DNA from: PRO6 sp035565775
Lineage (GTDB): Bacteria; Pseudomonadota; Alphaproteobacteria; Rhizobiales; Xanthobacteraceae
Direction: 5' to 3'
DNA length: 64,000 nucleotides
Assembly: GCA_035565775.1 (NCBI GenBank)
Contig: DATMRW010000007.1
Location: 62,001 to 126,000, forward strand
In this document: piece after piece, positions 34,705-42,369 of the stretch
Layout of the letters: every line of letters begins with the position of its first letter
Numbering within the stretch: the first letter of the stretch is position 1
Program-made: the position numbers and the translations under genes
Notes under the pieces: generated by a model
What the model saw: only the letters and a program-made list of their open reading frames with translations
Told to the model about the DNA's origin: nothing
Database searches by the model: none

Positions 34705-35565
34705 ATGTCCCCGATTTCGTCGTCTCAAATGGTTCTTTCGCCAATTAATGTTGAATCATCGAAGGTTGTCGAGTTGCCGAGGCCGCAGGTGCGGCCCCGT
34801 ATTCAAGTCTTCAGCGTGGCCAACCGGCGCGATATCCTGACGCGCGACCTATTGCGGTCACCAGAAATTAAATCAGGAAAAATAAATGTTACGGTTATCT
34901 GGAATGCTTTGTCCGCATCGCACGCTTATTCGCGCGCGATGGATATGGCGACGGCCGACATTGTTGTGTTCGTCCATCAGGATGTGTACTTCCCCGATGG
35001 CTGGTTCCATCGCATGCGGGCTGCCTGCGATGCGCTGACCAAGCGCGACCCGAGCTGGGCGGTGGCGGGGGTCTGCGGCATCACGCCTGAAGGCGAGTTT
35101 GTCGGGCACCTCTGGGATTCCGGGCTGGCGGACGTTTGCGGGCAGCCGTTCGATCCTCCGCGGCAGGCCATCAGCCTCGATGAGGTGGTGCTGATCGTCC
35201 GGCGCTCGTCCGGAGTGACGTTCGACGAGGAGATGCTGTCGTTTCACCTTTATGGCACCGACATCGTGCTCGAGGCGCGCTCGCGCGGCAAGACGGCGTA
35301 TGTCGTCGACCTGCCGCTGATCCACAACAGCAAGGCGAATGTCCGGCTCGACCACTCGTACGGCGATGCTTACTCCTATATGGTGAGGAAATGGCGGTCT
35401 TATCTGCCGCTGCCGACGGTGATCGTGAAGCTGACCCGCAATCCATTGCCGTTGTTCTTCCGGCGGCTGCGGCTCAAATACAAGACCGTGATGCGCGCCT
35501 CCACGCTGCATCCGATGCTCCCGAACCCGGAGGAGAAGGCGAGGGAGCTGGGATTCGACAGATAG
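34705..35565 (+). CDS. Glycosyltransferase-like protein (GT-A, family 2 related)
   Basis: A 286-residue protein. The core reads IQVFSVANRRDILTRDLLRS, then ADIVVFVHQDVYFPDGWFHR with a QD in the place of the DxD metal motif (residue about 94), WAVAGVCGITPEGEF and SFHLYGTDIVLEARSRG (acceptor-side acid), and LIHNSKANVRLDHSY. This arrangement is found in GT2-type proteins annotated as glycosyltransferases near O-antigen loci. An alternative ATG lies at 34729. It is transcribed alone, divergent from the polymerase gene. Confidence 0.78.
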   Translation: MSPISSSQMVLSPINVESSKVVELPRPQVRPRIQVFSVANRRDILTRDLLRSPEIKSGKINVTVIWNALSASHAYSRAMDMATADIVVFVHQDVYFPDGWFHRMRAACDALTKRDPSWAVAGVCGITPEGEFVGHLWDSGLADVCGQPFDPPRQAISLDEVVLIVRRSSGVTFDEEMLSFHLYGTDIVLEARSRGKTAYVVDLPLIHNSKANVRLDHSYGDAYSYMVRKWRSYLPLPTVIVKLTRNPLPLFFRRLRLKYKTVMRASTLHPMLPNPEEKARELGFDR

Positions 35566-35603
35566 GCCGGCACTTGGCTGACGAGGCGGGAATGCCGCCT
35601 TCG

Positions 35604-36647
35604 TCAGGCCTTATGTTCGCGCTGCTGTGTGAGGGGAAATTTCGGCGCGCCTGTCAGTCCGCGCAGGCCATCGCGCAAGCCCAGCATGGCCATCTTGCCT
35701 GACGATGGGCCAGCCAGGATGCTGTAGCGCAGGGCGTAGAGCAGGCCGATGGCAAAATGATTCAGCAACAGCCAGCCGGCAAAGCGCTTTGCGTAGAGTA
35801 TTCGGTTGCGTTCGCTGAGATAGATCGACAGCGGCGACCGGGTCTTTGAATCGTGGCCCGAGCCGATGGTGGTGCCGCCGACGTGCTGCGTCACGGCTTT
35901 GGCGGCGAAGCCGATGCGGTGCCTGCCGCGCCGCCGCCCCCAGTCGAGATCCTCCATATAGAGGAAGTAATCTTCGGCCATCAGGCCGACATCCTCGACG
36001 AACTGCCGCGTGACCAGAACGCAGGCTCCGCTGATGGCGTCGATCATGTCGAGCTCGGCGCTGCTGGGCTCGCTGCCCGCCGGGCGATGGCGTCCAACGG
36101 CGATCATGCGTCCGCTCAGCCGCGCCCAACGTAGGCCATAGCTGATCACCTCATTCGGCTCGTTCTCGAAAACCAGCGTGCCGCCGACCATGCCAAACCC
36201 TTCGCGCGATTTGGCGATCAGTTCGGTCAAGCAATCGGGGTGGACCTCGGTATCCGGATTGAGGATCAATGCCGCGTCCCAATCGGTGCGACCGATCATC
36301 TGTTCGAGCCACGCATTCACGCCGCCGCCATAGCCAAAATTGTCTTTGGCAAGGCCGATATGAACGAGGCCGTCGCGACTTGAAAAACGGAATGACGCGT
36401 GCGTGACGAAGCGGTCGGTCTTTCGATTGGCAGGCTCATGCACGTCAGGCGCGGCTTGAAGAGTTTGTCCCGGGCCGGACACCGTGGCGATGAGCTGATC
36501 ATAGGCGGCGCGCCGGCCATTCTCGCAGATATAGACGCTGAACGTCGGCCACCGCGACCGGGCGAGCGATTTCAGGCAGCGGTCGATGTCGTCGGCATTG
36601 CGATAGCCGACGATCAGGACGATGAGATGGAAGGGATCAGCCGTCAT
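35604..36647 (-). CDS. Family 2 glycosyltransferase (rhamnosyltransferase-like)
   Basis: A 347-residue GT2 enzyme. The N-terminal LIVLIVGYRNADDIDRCLKS and the catalytic-domain DAALILNPDTEVHPDCLTEL with DNFGYGGGVNAWLEQ are typical of the WbbL/rhamnosyltransferase group, and YFLYMEDLDWGRRRGRHRIG carries the ED motif. A hydrophobic stretch near residue 305 (LLNHFAIGLLYALRYSIL) suggests membrane association. Its start overlaps the GT4 gene's stop by 11 bp. Confidence 0.92.
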   Translation of the reverse strand: MTADPFHLIVLIVGYRNADDIDRCLKSLARSRWPTFSVYICENGRRAAYDQLIATVSGPGQTLQAAPDVHEPANRKTDRFVTHASFRFSSRDGLVHIGLAKDNFGYGGGVNAWLEQMIGRTDWDAALILNPDTEVHPDCLTELIAKSREGFGMVGGTLVFENEPNEVISYGLRWARLSGRMIAVGRHRPAGSEPSSAELDMIDAISGACVLVTRQFVEDVGLMAEDYFLYMEDLDWGRRRGRHRIGFAAKAVTQHVGGTTIGSGHDSKTRSPLSIYLSERNRILYAKRFAGWLLLNHFAIGLLYALRYSILAGPSSGKMAMLGLRDGLRGLTGAPKFPLTQQREHKA

Positions 36648-37785
36648 GGCCGAAACACGCCATCATGGCCTTGCGCCGCCGCTCGGCGACGAGGGGCCAG
36701 GTGAACTGCTGCGCCCGGTCGGCCGCGGCTATTGCCATGCGCTGACGCAGATCAGGATCGTTGGCGAGTTCGCGCAGCGTATCGATCCAGCCGTCGCGAT
36801 CATAGGCGTCACGGATATAGCCCTCGCGACCGTCGCGAATGACGTGGCCGCCGCCCATCGCGGTGGTGATGACGGGCAGCTCCGCGCCGCAGGCCTCGTA
36901 GATTACCAACGGGCTGCCTTCCTCAAGCGTGGGAAAAAGAAAGACATCGGCGCTGCGATAGAGCCCGCCGATATTTTTCATGTAGTCGAAGGTGAGAACA
37001 TCGTCGCGCGCGAGAATGTGAGCGCAGGTCTCACTGATCGCCGGCTCCATCTCGCCAACCAGAACCAGCCGTCCCTTGATCCCGCTGCGCGCCCACATGT
37101 CGAGAAGCAGATGCGCGCCTTTGCGTACGCAGATCGCGCCGACGAAGATTGCGGTGATGCCGTCGCAGGGAGGCAACTCTTTGCCGGCGCGGCTCATGCG
37201 CTCCGGGTCCCAGCCATAAGTCGCCGCGAGCTGCTTTGATGCGGGAATGCCGTTCTCCAACAGCGAGCTGCTGACCAGTGGGCTCGGGCTGATGATGTAG
37301 TCCGCGAGCGACGACACTCGCCGCTCGCCCTCGATATGGACGTCAGTGATTCCATGCTGGGGCCGAATGCCGAGGCGGAAATAGGCATTGTCGAGCAGGC
37401 GCTTCGCGGTGGCCGTGTGGCAATTGAATTGTTCGCGGAAAATCATGATGCCGCGGCGGCGCAATTCCTCGATGGTGGCGAGGCTCGCATCGGGCCAGAG
37501 ATACGCGCCAATGGGCGGCGCGGTGATGTGCTTCATTTGGGAGAGAAACGCCGCCTCGATCTCGCACGCGGCCTTTTTGCGCAACCATCGGTAGGGAATG
37601 GGCGAGGTCCAGCTCGGCAGAGTTTCAAGAACTTCCACCGAAGACAATTTTTCCTTGCATCTGGGTGTGACGATGGAGATGCGAAAATCGCTTCCCGCCA
37701 TCCCCGCGGCAATGGAGCTGCAGCTATAGCCGACGCCCTTTCCATTGAGGGGCAATGGCATCAATACGCCTAAGGAAATCGTCAT
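36637..37785 (-). CDS. Family 4 glycosyltransferase
   Basis: A 382-residue GT-B retaining glycosyltransferase. The C-terminal donor-binding half is clear: ITAIFVGAICVRKGAHLLLD, GRLVLVGEMEP, then IGGLYRSADVFLFPTLEEGS and PLVIYEACGAELPVITTAMG with the E-x7-E motif (residues about 290-310). The N-terminal half begins LGVLMPLPLNGKGVGYSCSS. It forms an operon with the downstream GT2 gene and lies 74 bp after the GNAT-like gene. That gap contains AATTAAAT. Confidence 0.92.
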   Translation of the reverse strand: MTISLGVLMPLPLNGKGVGYSCSSIAAGMAGSDFRISIVTPRCKEKLSSVEVLETLPSWTSPIPYRWLRKKAACEIEAAFLSQMKHITAPPIGAYLWPDASLATIEELRRRGIMIFREQFNCHTATAKRLLDNAYFRLGIRPQHGITDVHIEGERRVSSLADYIISPSPLVSSSLLENGIPASKQLAATYGWDPERMSRAGKELPPCDGITAIFVGAICVRKGAHLLLDMWARSGIKGRLVLVGEMEPAISETCAHILARDDVLTFDYMKNIGGLYRSADVFLFPTLEEGSPLVIYEACGAELPVITTAMGGGHVIRDGREGYIRDAYDRDGWIDTLRELANDPDLRQRMAIAAADRAQQFTWPLVAERRRKAMMACFGHDG

Positions 37786-37859
37786 GGCTGCCTGAGTGGC
37801 ACAATGAAATAAACAGAATTGTCATTTAATAATTAAATAGGTTGAGGATTGCAAACCAA

Positions 37860-39032
37860 TCATTTCGACTGGCGTGCGCCGCTTCGCCACTTCCGCTTTG
37901 CGCTCTTCAGCCAATCGGCGTGCGCCATCAAGTGCTTGGCGGCCCGATTGAAAGTGCCCGCGAGCCAGCGTGCGCCATTAACCATCAAGGGCTTCGGGCG
38001 CGACGCAAAAATGTAGATGTTGGCCTCCTGCCAGTGGCGAGTGGCGAGGCGTTCCTTGTACGGCGCATCGCCGATACCGAAGTCGATCACGCGCGCGTGA
38101 TTACTGCTCTCGTTCTCGTGAAGGGATTCGAGTGTCGCCATGATCAGATACAGGCCCGGCGCGTAGTCGGAGAAGGCGGCGTCGAAGGACAGGTACTCGC
38201 TGAGAAAGGTTCCGTTCCGAAGCGAGCCGATCCAGAAGGCGGCGGGGCGTTCGTCGAGGTAAAGGACCGAGCCGCGCAGCCAGCCGCGTGCGGCTTCGAA
38301 CTCGAGACGCGCGCGCACCACCGCCGTCGGTGCAAAGCCGACATTCAGGCGGCGTTGATAGGACGTGGCGGCGATACGCTCGGCATCGTCGATCAGGCGG
38401 TCGATGTCGGCGGCGGTCTGATAGTGGAGGATCGCCACCGATTTGAAGTTTTCGCTGAGAATACGGGCCCGTTTGCGCTGCTGGTAGCGTTCGTTCTGGG
38501 ACAGGGATTTGCTGAACGGCACGCCTTTCTCCGGCAGGTCGCGAACACGCCGTGTCTGGGCATTGATCGCGTGGTCGGCCTGCCACCATCGCGGCGCGTG
38601 ACGCGCGTATTCACTGAGCGCGGCATCGGTTGGCGGCGCATGGAAAAATACTGCATCCGCCTCCCCGCGATCGAGCGCGAGCATGAGCCGCTCGGTGAGG
38701 AGCTTGGCGTTGTCGCCTGTGATGTCGCCGAGCCAGCCGCCGTGAACGACATTGAGGACGCGAAGCGTCGGCATCGCGAGTTGATGATAGCCAAGCCTGA
38801 CCGCCGGCTTCACCCTGTCGAGACGCGCGATGAGCACAGCGCGCGGAGTGCCATGCTCGTAAAGAACGACGACATGCGGTCGCTCCGTTTCGGAAAACAG
38901 TTCGGTGATGAAAAGGAAGAAATCGAGGTCGGCGTCGCGGCACGGCGCGCATGAATCCCAGAAGCTGCGAAGCTGCTCGATCCTTTCGCGCGTCGTCAGG
39001 ATTTCAATATGTAAGGAAGCGATTCCGTCCAT
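37860..39032 (-). CDS. GNAT-like acetyltransferase (Acetyltransf_6 / BioF2-like)
   Basis: A 390-residue protein with the tandem-GNAT architecture of the FemAB/CelD-like Acetyltransf_6 family often found in exopolysaccharide loci. Family features are LRSFWDSCAPCRDADLDFFL at the N-terminus, SLSQNERYQQRKRARILSEN near residue 180 and the C-terminal GNAT core DYAPGLYLIMATLESLHENE followed by VIDFGIGDAPYKERLATRHW. The final pattern, D-x-G-x-G followed by YK, is highly typical. Its acceptor is probably a sugar or lipid-linked intermediate. It is first in the leftward GNAT, GT4, GT2 set. Confidence 0.85.
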   Translation of the reverse strand: MDGIASLHIEILTTRERIEQLRSFWDSCAPCRDADLDFFLFITELFSETERPHVVVLYEHGTPRAVLIARLDRVKPAVRLGYHQLAMPTLRVLNVVHGGWLGDITGDNAKLLTERLMLALDRGEADAVFFHAPPTDAALSEYARHAPRWWQADHAINAQTRRVRDLPEKGVPFSKSLSQNERYQQRKRARILSENFKSVAILHYQTAADIDRLIDDAERIAATSYQRRLNVGFAPTAVVRARLEFEAARGWLRGSVLYLDERPAAFWIGSLRNGTFLSEYLSFDAAFSDYAPGLYLIMATLESLHENESSNHARVIDFGIGDAPYKERLATRHWQEANIYIFASRPKPLMVNGARWLAGTFNRAAKHLMAHADWLKSAKRKWRSGARQSK

Positions 39033-39537
39033 GGGTGGGCCGTGCTCAAGAGGACAACGGGCAATCTCATTAAATGTCGAATCCGAGCGTATATTAAATG
39101 TTCGAGTAAATCCACTTCTTCATATTCGGCGAGTTAATCCCGCCTCGCAGTGTCTTTTCTTCGCTGGAGTCCCAAGTATAGAATCAAGGTGGGCGCTGTG
39201 GTGAGTCGGCGTGCGGTCGCGTTGCGGTGATTTGCTGATCAGCTCGTTGCATAATCGAAGTATCAGCAGCAGCCGGCGAATTGATTAGGTAAGAAAACGA
39301 TCGCGCATAATTTCTTACTTCGCGCGAGATTGATGCTCCAGGTGCGTAAGTGTGTCGGTGCCAGCTACCGAAGGTAGCAATCAGTTTTCGTTGCGTGTTG
39401 AGAAGACAAAAAAAGTCAGATGCCGTCCCAAAATAATTTAATGGCCGCCAAGTTGTCTCAAAAAAGCCGTCCGCCGACGTCCATTACTTGTGCGGGGAAA
39501 CTGGTCATGTCGATCAGTACTACGCAGGAGCTATAAT
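39033..39537. promoter_or_regulatory. Divergent regulatory region before the type I secretion substrate gene
   Basis: About 505 bases with no supported gene. Near its left end, two direct repeats ATTAAATGTCGA (39069-39080) and ATTAAATGTTCGA (39093-39105) are offset by 24 bp. A similar string, ATTAAATTTGTCGA, lies before the aminotransferase at 25886-25899. The right part includes a stretch of mixed composition up to an AGGAG ribosome-binding site at about 39526. It likely contains the secretion operon's promoter and upstream control sites. Confidence 0.5.
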
Positions 39538-42279
39538 ATGGCAGTCAACGACGGGTCGTTAAATGCATCAGCCGGGTCGCCGCAGCTTCCTAATCTTCTG
39601 GATAGCTACGGCAACTATCGGCCTGCATGGAACGTCGCAGGGGTGGACTATCATGTAGGTGTACCGGACGGGATTTCGCTCAAGGATCCTTCGGCCATCT
39701 CCATGCAAGGCGTGACAGTCGATAAGAACGCCAAGGTAATCTACGTCACGGGAGATAACGTGACGCTGGATGGCTACAACTTCTCGCTGAGTGGCGGTTG
39801 GGAAGTTAACGTGCAGGGCGCGAACACCACCATCAAGAATTCGTACTTTGCAATCGGGTCGAACAATCGTGCGCCGATCACCAGCACGGCGTCGGCGTCG
39901 AACATGGTCGTCTCTTATGTGACCATCGATGGCAACAACAAGGATCCCGGCTGGGGTGGCCTCATCTCCTATCGCGGCAACAGCTTCACGGTCGAGTTCA
40001 GTGAGCTCAAGAATGCCGGCGGCGATATGATCCAGCAGATCGATGGCGGGCGTAACAGCACGGTCATCGTTCGCAACAACCTTATCGAGAACGGCGGTAT
40101 GGCGCCGGGCGCGCATGGCGACTACACCCAGCTCGCGGGCGGTCCGTTCAACGTCAGCATTGTCTACAATACGACAGTGCAGAAGGGCGGCACAACGCAG
40201 GGTCTGCAGACCGAATACGTGTCGGGTGGCGAGATCGCGCACAACACGATGATCGGTACGGTGAGCTACTTCACCTCGCTGGACATGAGCTCGATCAAGA
40301 CCCAGGTCACGGTCCATGACAACTACTTCGATTCGAGCGGCTACGGATTCATCTATCCGAACGCCGGCCCGAATGATCCGACCGGCAAGTCCGTCTTCGT
40401 CAACAACGTGAACATGAAGAACGGCTCGGTCATCCAGGACAAGAACGCGACCCCGATTCCGCCGGTCGATATTCCGCCGCCGACCAACGGCTCGGGCTCT
40501 GGTTCGGGTTCGGGAACGGGCACGGCGCCTTCCGCTCCGACGATCACCAGCTTCTCGAACGACAGCGGTGTTGCTGGTGACGGCATCACCAACGACAACA
40601 CGTTGACGCTGACGGGCAAGGGCACTGCCGGCAACACCATCAAGGTGTTCGATGGCAGCAAGCAGGTCGGCTCCGCTACGGTGAAGGCCGACGGCACCTG
40701 GAGCCTGACGACTTCGGCTCTCGCGGACGGCAAACACAGCCTCACCGCGCAGGCGACCGATGCAAACGGCAAGACCAGCTCGGCATCCGCTGCGCTCGCG
40801 GTGACGATTGACACCGTGGCGCCGACCGCGCCGACCATCGTGTCGAACACCGCTGCTTCGGCGCTGGTGAATGGTGTCGTCGCGCTGTCCGGTGTTGCTG
40901 AGGCTAACGCATCGGTGCGCGTGTTCGATGGCGACAAGCAGATCGGCACCGCGACCGCGAAAGCCGACGGCACCTGGTCGTTCACCACCGACAAGCTCGC
41001 GGTGGGTAGCCACAACCTGAGCGCCAAGGCTGTCGATGCGGCCGGGAATATCGGAAATGCGTCGACCAATCTTGCGGTGACCATTCCGTCCCAGCCGACG
41101 ACGCCTCCGCCGGAGACGGCGAAGCCGGGTGCACCGAGCATCACCGCGCTCACGAACGACAGCGGCGTTCCCGGCGATGGCATCACCAACCAAAATCAGC
41201 TAACGATCAAGGGCAAGGCCGATCAGAACAGCACCGTCAAGATCTTCGACGGCGCAAAGGAGATCGGCACGGTCAAGGCGGCGGCCGATGGCTCGTGGAG
41301 CTTTACCTCGGGTGCGCTCAAGGATGGTGATCACAGCCTGACCGCCAAGGTCGTCAACGGCACCGTTACCAGCGATGCCTCGGCGCCGATGGTTGTGACC
41401 GTCGATACGGTCGCGCCGAATGCTCCGTCCTTGAACGTCTACACCGAGAAGGGCGATGCCGTCTCCGGCAAGACCACTGCCGACCATTTCGTCATCAAGG
41501 GCACTGCGGAAGCCAACAGCTCTGTCGCGGTGTTCGATGGCAACAAGCAGATCGGCACGGCGACCGCCGACAAGAATGGTGCGTGGAGCTTCACCACCGA
41601 CGCGGTGGCGACTGGCGATCACAAGTTCACATCGACAGCGACGGACGTTGCCGGCAATGTGAGCAAGGCCTCAGCGGCGCAGAGCGTGAGCGTCGACACG
41701 TCGCCGACCGATCCGACGTCGCCGACCGGTTCTTCGGTCAACTTCACCGATTTCTTCCAGAAGTGGGGGAGCAAGGTGACGATCAAGGGTACTGCCGATG
41801 CCAACAGCAAGGTCAGCATCTTTGATGGCGACAGCACCAAGGCGCTCGGAACTGTGAAGGCTGCTGACGACGGCAGCTGGAGCTTCACGACGTCGCTGTC
41901 GAAGGGCGCGCATACGCTCAAGGCGAAGGTCGACGGTTCTTCGACGTTCGACAGCGGCAGCCTCGTTGTCGGCACCAGCCGCGGCGAGACGCTGAAGAGC
42001 TCCGCAGGGAACGATCTGTTCGTGAGCAACGGTGGTGGAGACACCTTCGTGTTCGCCAAGGACTTCGGTCACGACACGATCAAGGACTTTACGGCGTATG
42101 GTCGCAACCATGATGTCGTGCAGTTCAGCAAAAGCGTCTTCGACAATTTTGCTGACGTTCTCTCGCACGCATCGCAGGTCGGTCGGGATGTGGTGATTTC
42201 GGCAGGTCCGAATGACTCGCTGACGTTGAAGAACGTCAAGCTGTGGTCGCTCGATAAGAGCGATTTCCACTTCGCCTAG
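39538..42279 (+). CDS. Type I secretion substrate: beta-helix domain, five Ig-like repeats, RTX-like C-terminus
   Basis: A 913-residue acidic protein without a signal peptide. Residues about 1-295 form a right-handed beta-helix closely related to the Sec-exported protein at 32191-33177, with shared blocks DMIQQIDGG, GAHGDYTQLAGGP and TVSYFTSLD. A Pro/Gly/Ser linker (residues about 305-330) leads to five Big_13-like immunoglobulin repeats (about 332-812), each with VFDG-x-K-x-IG and DGTWSFT-like strands. The last 100 residues, starting RGETLKSSAGNDLFVSNGGG, resemble the serralysin-type C-terminal secretion region, ending with hydrophobic residues. ABC exporter and HlyD adaptor genes follow. 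The closest architectural precedent is the AlgE C5-epimerases (beta-helix plus RTX). Enzyme or adhesin remains open. Confidence 0.9.
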   Translation: MAVNDGSLNASAGSPQLPNLLDSYGNYRPAWNVAGVDYHVGVPDGISLKDPSAISMQGVTVDKNAKVIYVTGDNVTLDGYNFSLSGGWEVNVQGANTTIKNSYFAIGSNNRAPITSTASASNMVVSYVTIDGNNKDPGWGGLISYRGNSFTVEFSELKNAGGDMIQQIDGGRNSTVIVRNNLIENGGMAPGAHGDYTQLAGGPFNVSIVYNTTVQKGGTTQGLQTEYVSGGEIAHNTMIGTVSYFTSLDMSSIKTQVTVHDNYFDSSGYGFIYPNAGPNDPTGKSVFVNNVNMKNGSVIQDKNATPIPPVDIPPPTNGSGSGSGSGTGTAPSAPTITSFSNDSGVAGDGITNDNTLTLTGKGTAGNTIKVFDGSKQVGSATVKADGTWSLTTSALADGKHSLTAQATDANGKTSSASAALAVTIDTVAPTAPTIVSNTAASALVNGVVALSGVAEANASVRVFDGDKQIGTATAKADGTWSFTTDKLAVGSHNLSAKAVDAAGNIGNASTNLAVTIPSQPTTPPPETAKPGAPSITALTNDSGVPGDGITNQNQLTIKGKADQNSTVKIFDGAKEIGTVKAAADGSWSFTSGALKDGDHSLTAKVVNGTVTSDASAPMVVTVDTVAPNAPSLNVYTEKGDAVSGKTTADHFVIKGTAEANSSVAVFDGNKQIGTATADKNGAWSFTTDAVATGDHKFTSTATDVAGNVSKASAAQSVSVDTSPTDPTSPTGSSVNFTDFFQKWGSKVTIKGTADANSKVSIFDGDSTKALGTVKAADDGSWSFTTSLSKGAHTLKAKVDGSSTFDSGSLVVGTSRGETLKSSAGNDLFVSNGGGDTFVFAKDFGHDTIKDFTAYGRNHDVVQFSKSVFDNFADVLSHASQVGRDVVISAGPNDSLTLKNVKLWSLDKSDFHFA
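40532..41974 (+). repeat. Five tandem Ig-like coding repeats of about 280 bp
   Basis: The repeats encode about 90-95 residues each (the fifth is shorter) and begin near 40532, 40815, 41120, 41405 and 41700. Recurrent codon strings for VFDGNKQIGTATA-type segments are conserved at DNA level, so the array could expand or contract by recombination. Boundaries are approximate. Confidence 0.75.
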
Positions 42280-42311
42280 TTGCTGCGTTCCTTCGTATTA
42301 GAGGGTGTGAT

Positions 42312-42342
42312 CCAGAGGGCGGCGTTCCGCGCCGCTCTCTGG
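42312..42342 (+). terminator. Hairpin between secretion substrate and exporter genes
   Basis: A 13-bp stem, CCAGAGGGCGGCG paired with its near-perfect complement (one G-T wobble) around TTCCG, lies 32 bp after the substrate stop. There is no T tract, so it is more likely an mRNA-stabilising or partial terminator element that keeps the substrate mRNA more abundant than the exporter mRNA. Confidence 0.55.
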
Positions 42343-42369
42343 TCATAGCTACTCCAAGGGAATACTCGG

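Noticed and set aside
40532..41974. Tandem repeats as a CRISPR or satellite array
   Set aside because: The repeat unit is about 280 bp, is in frame, and encodes Ig-like domains. There are no short identical repeats with unique spacers.
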